Below the pieces are notes generated by a model. That model had not been told where the DNA came from, did not search any database, and saw nothing but the letters and a program-made list of their open reading frames with translations. 64,000 nucleotides of DNA from Robinsoniella peoriensis. Its GTDB lineage: Bacteria > Bacillota > Clostridia > Lachnospirales > Lachnospiraceae. Location of the stretch: assembly GCF_042680125.1 (NCBI RefSeq), contig NZ_JBHTNY010000037.1; one strand, given 5' to 3'. How positions within the stretch are numbered: the first letter of the stretch is position 1; every line of letters begins with the position of its first letter. The position numbers and the translations under genes are program-made. Below are positions 17,104 to 26,000 of this stretch, piece by piece.

Positions 17104-18522
17104 CTATTGGGTAATTCCAGTCTCTACGGTTGTGTGATAAACTGCTTTTTCATCTAAAATCTGTTTGAAATTATCCTCTGTTTTATGCCCTTTAATCTCA
17201 TCCATGTACTCTATATAATCACATAAATAGATATCTATTTTAGAAATATCCACTCCGCGTACTGCATAGTCCGTAACATAACCGCTGTTTCCATAAGGAA
17301 GCATTTTTCCATTGGCATCCAGTACTACCGGGAATGTGTCTGCAGTTTTTGTGGAACCTTCATTTAACTGATTGACCTTTAATTCAAATGGGGTAATTTC
17401 CACGGATGCAATTCCTACACCATTCTCATTTTCATTATTAATTTCAATCATCTTTGTTCTGCTTCTGTCCACGTTAATATCCAGATCAAAATTCCAGGAG
17501 CCATCCCACCAGATATTTTCATGATCATTAGGGAACTGGTTCCAGTCAGCCGGCTGCTGCTTCATGACATTTTTCCACTCTTCATCCGACATAGCTTCCA
17601 GTTCATCCCCTGTATAACCGGAATCCCATACATCCGGGTTAGCCTTGTATGCAATAATCTTCTGAATATCCAGATTTAACTTGAAATTGTCAGGAACATC
17701 CAGATTCTGAACATCCAGCTGAATGTCTTCTTTCATTGGATCCCTGCCTTCTGCTTCCGCTGCCTGATATGCGGTATTATATTCCTGAAGTGCTTCATCC
17801 GATACTACCTTGGATGCCTGTTTGTAGTCTATACGGATGATACCTGCATATGTATAATCATCAACAAACTTGCCTTCCAGATAATAAAGCTGATCCTGTG
17901 ATTTATCATTGAAACTATATTTTTCACTAGTTAAAAAGCCTATGTTCGGCTGGTTATTCTCACTGTCTGAAAAGATTTCAGAAACCGGAAAAGCTTTCTC
18001 GCTGGTTAGTTCAAGCGTCATATAAAGTGCCTGGTCATTGCAGTATAATTCCGATAAAGTCATGGTAACTCCATCTACCGTCTGTGAATAACTGGCTGGT
18101 TTGGTAAGCTCTGTTTCTTTCTTTGCATCTGCCTGATCCGCTGCTGCCCCATTTTCATCGGCCGAAACAGCTGCCCCATCCGGAGTCTCCTGGTCTTTTT
18201 CTCCTAATGTTTCCGCTACTGAGCTAAAATCTCCGGGATAACTATAGTTCTCCTGAATCTGTTCAAATATATGCCCAATAATCGGCAACTGACTTGCCAT
18301 AACAGGGTTGGCCATACCAAATACAAAGAATGCTGCAAATACCGCAGCAGCACTGCCCGCTGCCACCAGGATCTTTTTCCGAATCCCTCTTGTATCTCTT
18401 GCCTGACTTTTACTGCTGCTTTTTATTGTCTGAAATGCGTCATCTGCCTTATTTTTTACTACTTTGGGTATCTTGATCTCTTCGTTTAATTTATCCTTAA
18501 ATTCTTGTTCCTGTCGGTTCAT
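17104..18522 (-). CDS. DUF4179 anti-sigma factor
   Basis: 472 aa. A cytoplasmic N-terminus of about 45 residues, one membrane helix at about 50-70 (ILVAAGSAAAVFAAFFVFGMA), and a large extracellular DUF4179-type domain beginning NPVMASQLPIIGHIFEQI. A Glu/Ala/Asp-rich linker follows, then a beta-rich part with SYSQTVDGVTMTLSELYCNDQALYMTLEL. Such proteins hold the partner ECF sigma factor until an envelope signal arrives. The gene overlaps the sigma gene by 26 bp, confirming the pair. Confidence 0.88.
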   Translation of the reverse strand: MNRQEQEFKDKLNEEIKIPKVVKNKADDAFQTIKSSSKSQARDTRGIRKKILVAAGSAAAVFAAFFVFGMANPVMASQLPIIGHIFEQIQENYSYPGDFSSVAETLGEKDQETPDGAAVSADENGAAADQADAKKETELTKPASYSQTVDGVTMTLSELYCNDQALYMTLELTSEKAFPVSEIFSDSENNQPNIGFLTSEKYSFNDKSQDQLYYLEGKFVDDYTYAGIIRIDYKQASKVVSDEALQEYNTAYQAAEAEGRDPMKEDIQLDVQNLDVPDNFKLNLDIQKIIAYKANPDVWDSGYTGDELEAMSDEEWKNVMKQQPADWNQFPNDHENIWWDGSWNFDLDINVDRSRTKMIEINNENENGVGIASVEITPFELKVNQLNEGSTKTADTFPVVLDANGKMLPYGNSGYVTDYAVRGVDISKIDIYLCDYIEYMDEIKGHKTEDNFKQILDEKAVYHTTVETGITQ

Positions 18523-19030
18523 GCAATTGACCTCCTTGTTTTAAATACTCTGTGGAAAATAATTTTCTTCCCCTTGCCAGTCTCGTTTGTACCGTCTTTT
18601 CATTCATATCCAGTATTACTGCTATCTCTCTGGTATTAAAACCTTCCAGGTAATATAGCAAAAGAACAATCCGGTACTTTTCATCCATATCCTTGATTAG
18701 TTCATTCCACTCCATGTTGCTGTACTCCTGATCCCACACCGGAATTTCCGGCACCTCATCTGTAAGTAACATTCCTTTTTTCTTTCGTAAAATATCTTTG
18801 CATTTGTTGATTAAAATACGAGTCATCCATGTTTTAAAATATTTATTCTGTTTCAAATCTCCTATTTTTTCAAAACAGCTTAATATGGTATCCTGTATGG
18901 CATCCGCCACATCTTCATCATTTTTCAGATATGCTTTTGCCACTTTGTACATATTCTGCATATTCTGTTCCATTAGCTCAACAAATGCATCCGGATCCTT
19001 CCTGCGTGCTTTTTTAATTAAAACATCCAA
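18497..19030 (-). CDS. ECF-type RNA polymerase sigma factor
   Basis: 177 aa with sigma region 2 at about 20-88 (YKVAKAYLKNDEDVADAIQDTILSCFEKI...YFKTWMTRILINKCKDILR) and region 4 at about 115-165 (YRIVLLLYYLEGFNTREIAVILDMNEKTVQTRLARGRKLF). It resembles the SigV/SigW group. GGGGAGG precedes the ATG. It is co-transcribed with the DUF4179 anti-sigma factor and probably drives its own operon from a candidate ECF promoter 50 bp upstream. Confidence 0.92.
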   Translation of the reverse strand: MDVLIKKARRKDPDAFVELMEQNMQNMYKVAKAYLKNDEDVADAIQDTILSCFEKIGDLKQNKYFKTWMTRILINKCKDILRKKKGMLLTDEVPEIPVWDQEYSNMEWNELIKDMDEKYRIVLLLYYLEGFNTREIAVILDMNEKTVQTRLARGRKLFSTEYLKQGGQLHEPTGTRI

Positions 19031-19048
19031 CGTCTTACCTCCCCGCTT

Positions 19049-19109
19049 AGATTGGCCAATCTTTAATGTCTTACAATCATTAGACGAAACGCTCCAGCAA
19101 AACCCTTCA
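19049..19109 (-). promoter_or_regulatory. Candidate ECF-type autoregulatory promoter
   Basis: On the minus strand TGAAGG (19104-19109) is followed after 17 bp by CGTCTA (19081-19086), similar to SigV-type -35/-10 elements, 51 bp before the sigma gene. A perfect 14-bp palindrome AGATTGGCCAATCT (19049-19062) lies in the untranslated leader. Confidence 0.45.
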
Positions 19110-19136
19110 AATAATTTAAATTATTTTATCATATTG

Positions 19137-19178
19137 CAAAAAAAGCTGCCATACCCCTAACATCAGGTACAACAGCTT
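19137..19178 (-). terminator. Terminator after the DUF1062 gene
   Basis: AAGCTG / CAGCTT stem extended by inner ACC / GGT pairs, followed on the minus strand by seven T, 32 bp past the DUF1062 stop. Confidence 0.7.
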
Positions 19179-19209
19179 TCTTTTGAGCACTTTACCACTC
19201 ACTGATTAT

Positions 19210-19818
19210 TCACTTCCATCTTACCACCATTCCATCCATGGCAAATGCCTTCTCCAGACTTTCCCCATCTCTTCCCTCAATGATTTTTTCTTTCATTGCC
19301 TGCCTGACAGCCGTTCTTGAAATATCCAGCTTTCCGGCAATCAGCTTATCCAGCCGGATTCTGATATGATAAGAATTCCGAATGACAATCCGACTCATTT
19401 CAGCCTCTTCAGCATCCGTCAGTATCCTTTCCCGGATATGATATGCCCCCTCCTCCATACAGATCTCGGCTTTTTCCCTCTTTAAGATATTACTGTTAAA
19501 ACTGTATTCCAGAGCCAGTTGTGGATTGTTTGCTAAGAATCCTTCATATTCTTCTCTTGGAATTTTCTTTGGGGAAATCCGCTCATATATTGTTATGTTA
19601 TATGTGGTCTTGCATTTACTGCACTGATAGATCAGCCATACATCTACCCGGTTTCCATTTGCATTAACCCGGAAACTGCCGGTATTGATGTAGTTTGACT
19701 TGCATCCGCATTTGGAACAATTCCTTATAATCTGTGGACTGACGTCCGGTATAATCTCCCATTCACAGTTTCTTATATCAGAACATGTTTGAAAATTGCT
19801 TTCTGTTAAATAGCCCAT
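19210..19818 (-). CDS. DUF1062 protein with zinc ribbon
   Basis: 202 aa from the ATG at 19818, six bases after AAAGGAG; an ATG two codons earlier overlaps that site. A four-cysteine zinc ribbon (CSKCGCKSN...YQCSKCKTTYN) spans about 34-72, a helical middle follows, and the end (IRIRLDKLIAGKLDISRTAVRQAMKEKIIEG) looks like an S4-type RNA-binding helix pair. This is the DUF1062 family; its function is unknown but RNA binding is plausible. A perfect 11-bp inverted repeat (GCAAAAGCTAT / ATAGCTTTTGC, 19857-19903) lies 40 bp upstream and may regulate it. Confidence 0.8.
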   Translation of the reverse strand: MGYLTESNFQTCSDIRNCEWEIIPDVSPQIIRNCSKCGCKSNYINTGSFRVNANGNRVDVWLIYQCSKCKTTYNITIYERISPKKIPREEYEGFLANNPQLALEYSFNSNILKREKAEICMEEGAYHIRERILTDAEEAEMSRIVIRNSYHIRIRLDKLIAGKLDISRTAVRQAMKEKIIEGRDGESLEKAFAMDGMVVRWK

Positions 19819-20045
19819 ATGCATCTCCTTTGTGTAAATTTCTTACTTTCGGATTTGCAAAAGCTATATCATCATATTTGTTTTATCATGCAATAGCTTT
19901 TGCTATGCATTGTAATTGGGTTCCATCATAAAATCATTCCTCTCTTATTATATGATCTGATTTTACTACAACAGATCCCTGGGTTAACACCTTAAACTTT
20001 TTTATTAAAAGATTATGAGCCGGGATATAAGAGTCGGACACGATC

Positions 20046-20074
20046 AAGGAGCAGGCCGCTTGGACCTGCTCCTT
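20046..20074. terminator. Terminator after the sialidase gene
   Basis: Perfect 10-bp stem AAGGAGCAGG / CCTGCTCCTT with a 9-nt loop, 13 bp past the sialidase stop. T-runs are short on both strands. Confidence 0.65.
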
Positions 20075-20086
20075 TTCCTGGTTGAT

Positions 20087-23000
20087 TTAGAATTTTACTC
20101 TTTTACTTGCTGAATAAGAGCTATAGATCTTTTTATTCCCTGCCTTATGGTATGCTCTTATTCTAAACCGGTAGCTTCTTCCTTTCTTCAGTCCGGATTT
20201 GGTGTAAGATAATGTCTTGGCTGACTTTGATGCGATCTTCTTATAATCTCCGTTATTTGTCTTCATATAGATTACAAATCCATCCGTACCTGACTTTTTA
20301 TTCCATTTTATTTCTGCTTTGCCTTTTCCTGCTTTCCCGGCGTGGGTCAGGCGTGGTTTTGCAGGCGCCGTGGAGGTCTTCAATACAGAAGAATAGGAAC
20401 TGTACTTCTTTTCTTTTCCAAGCTGGCTGTAAGCTTTTACCTTGTATTTATAATCTGTGCCTGATTTTAATCCGGTGTTCACATAGCTGGTGGATTTTGT
20501 GGTTTTTACTTTACTCCACTTCTTTGTCTTGCTGTCATAACGGTATAAAATATAACCGGTTGCATTGGATGATTTTTTCCAGCTGATCCGGATACTGCCG
20601 GACTTATTCCGGGAAGCTTTTACTGCCGTTGGTTTTCCAGGCTTTTTCAGTGTGAGTCTGATCCACTGGGCATAAACGGTTGTATTTGCCTTCAAGCTGC
20701 ATACCTGTCCTGCCTGTATCTGCGTTCCGCCTGATACTGCGGTAAACCATCCCTTAAAGGAATAGCCTGATTTTGTTGGAACCGGAAGTGTTCCATAAAC
20801 GGTTCCCTGTGTGACTGTCATGGATGCCGGACTTACTTTTCCGCCGCGTGCATCAAATGACATCTGATAGGTTGCCGGTGTCGGCTCTTCTTTTTTCTGC
20901 CACTGTGCCATAAATGTGATGTTTCTATCTGGCATTGTATACCGGGTATTTGCCTGATAAACCTTTACTCCGTCGGACCATCCGATAAACAGATATCCAT
21001 CCTTTGTAAATGTATTCTCCGGCAAAGTAATCTTCCCCTGTGCTTCTGCCTGAATTGCTGCCGGTGCTGTTCCTGCTGCTCCCGCACCGCCGGTAAATAC
21101 TGCCGTATACTTCTTAGGAACTGGTGCTTCTTCCCTGCTGATATAAAATGCTGCCGCCGCTGAACTTGTCTTATCATTAACACTGGCTGTTACCGAAACT
21201 TTCACGGTTCCTGCACCGGAAACTGTCAGTATATCCCCTTTTATGCTTCCAATACCCTCTTTATCTTCGGTAATTGCATAGGTGTAGGTGATACTCTGAT
21301 CTGCATGTCCCGGCATCTGACAGTCTCCCGTAAGGACTGCTTCTGCCTTCAGCCCGATCTGTCTGCTTGATTCAGGATAAGGTATCGTAACATTCTGATT
21401 TTCAAAAACCGGTGTACGAAGTTCACAGGTGCATCCATTTACCGTAACCGTACAGCTGTCTGTTTTTCCACTAGTGGATGTTGCTGTGATCACAGCTTTC
21501 CCCGGCGCTGCTGCCGTTACCTTGCCATTTGCCGATACTTCTGCAATTTCCGGACGGCTGGATGACCAGGTGATCTGGTCGTTTGATTCCTTACCGTCAT
21601 TTGTAGTTACGTCCGCGTACAGCCTTCTGCCCTCTCCGACTTCCAGACTGAGCGTTTTCAGACTTACCACGACCTGATCTGCCGGAACTGCTTTTTCCAG
21701 TCCTTTTACTGCTGATTTTAATGCCTGCAGCTGTTGGAACACCTCCAGTTGTTCTGTCTCCTGTGCATCCAGGACTTCCTGTGCACGGTCAATGGCATCT
21801 GACAATTTCTTATAAGAAGCCTGAGCGTACTCATCTCCTTTGATTGCTTTTGCTTCTGCAATCTTTTTCTCAAGAACAGACTTATCGGTTACCTGGGAGG
21901 GATCTTCCTGGCTGACCAGTTTAGCTCCTGACCACTGGGAATGTCCGCTTCCGATATTGCCGTCTTTTGCAATTGCTTCTAATTTTAAGGTTTTTGCTCC
22001 GGAAATGTCAACGGAAGCAAATCCCATCGGAGATGTGGACTGTAATGCTTTATCACTGGTGTGTATAACCGTCCCATCTACAGTTATCTTAAAGGTAACT
22101 GCTGCTATCGCCGGTTTACTTGCATCAATTCCATAATAAGTTTCAAATTTCTTATAATTATGACCTTCCGGCAGATTAAAAATCAATGTGGAAGTACAAT
22201 GTGCTCCGTATCCTTTGTTAAAGGATACTCTGTTTCCATTCTCGTCCAGTAAAGACATGGTGCCGCCATCCTGGTTGGTATCTACCTTGATCTTGTCACC
22301 GGTTCCTTCCCAGTAACCGACGGAAGAGTTTTCTTTATCTAAATAATCATGGTCAGACAGATAATCCGTTTTATCATAACTGCCTTCTTCTGTAACGGAA
22401 ACCGGAACTACAATGGTAGAAACATTTTTCCCGTCTGATACATTCACCATCATCCGGCTTGTTCCTTTATTTGAGCCATACAGTGAAACAACACCATCTG
22501 ATAACTCTGCAATTATAAATGAATCCGGCTCTGATACAATTTTTGTAATAACAATTGCATCTCCGTCCTGGTCTTCTGCTATATCTTCTGCAGTGAAAGT
22601 CCTGCCTTTCAGGCTGTTCACTTCCTGATTTGGTACGGGATCTTTTGCAGCCGGCGCCTGATTCACCGTTTCACCCGGTTCTGCTTTTTTTACGGTGATA
22701 TTACAGTCCGCATTTCCTGATTTGTCATTCAACTGAACGGCAACGTTTATTCGAACTGTTCCTGCAGCCGATACTTTTAATTTACTGCCGGTTATAACAG
22801 CGCCTGTCTCTTCCCCATCCGCAACGGTGTAGGTATAAACAGGACGGAAAGCATGGCCTTCTTTTGCACAGGTACTTTCTTTTATGGAGCCTGTTAGATC
22901 AACCGTATATTCCTCTGTTTTCGCAGGAATTATTATTTCTTTTGGTGATAATCCAATCTCTTCTATTTTGCAGGTACATTCCGGTGTTCCATCCGGTGCA

Positions 23001-26000
23001 AACTTAAATTCACTTTCTAATGGAAGCATACAGAGTGCATTCCCGATTTCACTTTCTGCATCTGCCGCAGCTACACCAACATTTGTAACCGTCAGGCCTG
23101 TGGTAATCTGGGTATCTCCTGTATACCGGAATATAAATTGTTTTGTAGTATTTCCGGATACATAAGCAGCCTCTTTCTCTGCTCCATCCAAATTAAACTT
23201 CAGAACCGGATTTCCGGACTTAATCATATAGGAATCGAAATCCACGGTAAAATCAATCTGATTATCACTTATTTCCATCGCTACGTTTTCAATTACCGGC
23301 TCCTTCATCGGCACCGTCAAATCCGCTTTGATCCATTCCACATTGAAGCTGGTGAAATCCATCGATGGCTGGTCACCTTCATAAAATAAGCCGATATCTC
23401 CATTTGGGAGTACGGACAGACAGGAATAAGCATAACTTCCGCTCTTAACCAACTGACTGTATTTCCACTCAAATGACTTATTCTCCGGATTATAAAGTCC
23501 GATTCTTACCGTACCATTGTTTCTTTTAGGGCCATCCGGATTTGCTAAAATAATGGCTTCTTTGCCGTCAATCAATTCCGGATAATGAGTAGCTGTTAAC
23601 TGGCAGTATACCTCTGTAACATTTGTATCCCTGATGGGCGCTCCCCAGGTAGTTCCGGAGTCATTGCTCACGGAATATTTCAGACGTCCTGAATTATTCC
23701 TGCAGAACTGAATTAATGTACCGTCATTCATCTCCACGATCTGTGACTCTGTCAGGATGATACCATCATTATTCATTGTGGAAAGATCTATTCCTTCTGC
23801 CTCAAGAGGAGACTTCTCGGTACGCTTCCATGTTACACCATAATCATCACTGTAAATACAGGTGGATGCCTGGGCAGATGTCCAGTTCTGGTTTGCCACA
23901 TAGATGGGGACAATCAGACGTCCCGCATGCTCTCCTTTTTTCACCTGAATCCCAACTCCGGGGCCTGTTCCGCAGAACAGCATCCAGTCTTCTTTGATCA
24001 TCGGTGTTAAATCCACCGGTTTTGACCAGGTTTCACCATCATCATCGCTATAGGTACTCCAGATTCTCATATTGCGGACTACTTTTAATTCACCCGCATT
24101 GGAGCCGGTATAGAGGAAGATGTTGCCTGCAGGCTTATCATCCTTATATAATTCGCCGGTACTGAAATCCGGTACCCGGTAATCCGTTGGTCTTGCATCA
24201 GCCTCTGTTTTTCCTTCCAGCCATACTTCTCCGTGCTCACGGATGGTATAGGTTTTCGTATAATTATGAGTTGTATTTAAAACGCTTTCATAGTCTCTCA
24301 AGATACAATATGATTTGTCGCCAACCTGTTTATATCCGGATCCTTTTTCCAAAAGAGAAGTATCCATTGCTGCTTTTGATTCCGGGAACATATCTACCAT
24401 CAGGAAGACTCTGCCGTTCACCTCGTCCTCAACCATAGCTGCATCTATGGTTAAAGAATGCTGCTGCTGTCCCGGAGGCAGATTTATGATTGTCTGCCCT
24501 TCTGTCCAGTTCTTTCCATTATCAAAGCTTCTTCTCACAGCGGTATCAATATTTCCCTGATCCCCGCCGCCGCTCTGGCGTTTATCAATTGCTGCCAGCA
24601 CAACTCCGTTCTTTGTGGTCACTAAGCTTGGGATACGATAATAGACAGATCCCTGGTATCCACCATAGAACAACGGCTGATCTTCTGATTTGAATGCATC
24701 TTCTGGAAGCTCTGCTTCTTTTTCTTCTCTCAGTGTCACTTTATGGATATCTGTTATCTGCTCTTCCGTTAACAGGTCCGATCTCACTTCGATATAGCTG
24801 ATACTGCCTGTGAAAGGATACTGATTGCCTCCGCCGGAACGCTGCGTTCTACCAAGGTCAACGGTATTTACGCCCTGGCTGCTGCTGACAAATCCTGTAT
24901 TTGTGTTATTAATTACCCTTTCACCGTCAAAATAAACAGATGTACCAGTTGAAGAAAATGCATAAGTTACCGTATGCCATTCATCTCTTGTCATATTGCT
25001 TACGCCAGCTGATGCGGTATTTACATTGGTACCGTTATTGCGGACTTCGTATCCCACCGTGCCATCATTTACATAGACATGGGTATGTGTGGCATTTTGC
25101 GTATTATTTGATACACTGAACAGACTCATAAGACCTGTTTCGGCCTTTTTATACCGAACCGTTATGGTTCCCTGGGTCAGACCTTTCAGCCTATCAAGTG
25201 TTCCGGTGTAATCTACCGGACGGGCTGGAACGCCGTTTACAATTTTTACCTCTGATTTCTGAAACAGAACAGACGGGTCCTGCCCTTCTTTTTTAACTGA
25301 GAATACGGCTGTCTTTTCTGCCGATGCCACCGTTCCGGGAATCAGTGCATTTACCCGTACTTTGATTGTTCCAGCCTTGCTGACCGTCAGTTTATTCTGT
25401 CTGATCGTGCCGATATTCTGCAGATCCTCTGCTTTTTCAAATACATAAGTGATATTTTTGCTGCTGTGGCCTTCTGCTTTACAATCACCGGTAATTTCCG
25501 CAGCTGCCTCTAAGCTGATTTCAATACTGTCTTTATCCTGTGGAATTACAAGTTCTCTGTCTGCAAACACCAGATTGCTGATCCCACAGGTACACTCCGG
25601 GTCACCTTCCATTTTCAGGCTGGCCGTAAAAGTAATTTGTTTCTTGTTCATAGCATCTGTGCCTGTTACCATTGCAGAATAAGGTATGAAATCCTTAGGA
25701 ACACGAATCTTCATATGCTCATCTGCACGGTATTCACTTGTTTTGGAAACAATAACTCCATTTACATCTGTTATGCTTACCGTTACATCCCGGATGCTAT
25801 TTTCATATGCCGCGAGTGGTGCCGGGTCAAAAGAAACTTCTTTCTTAGTTTCGTCATAAGTTACCTCTGCAGCTAATTCAGAATTATCTGCCCAGTCACT
25901 GAATTTATAAGAATAATTAGACATCACTGAATCATTCTTATAAAGTCCCGTTTCTTTTAATATCTGCTGGAACATTGCCATATTGCCCCGTCCGTTTGGA

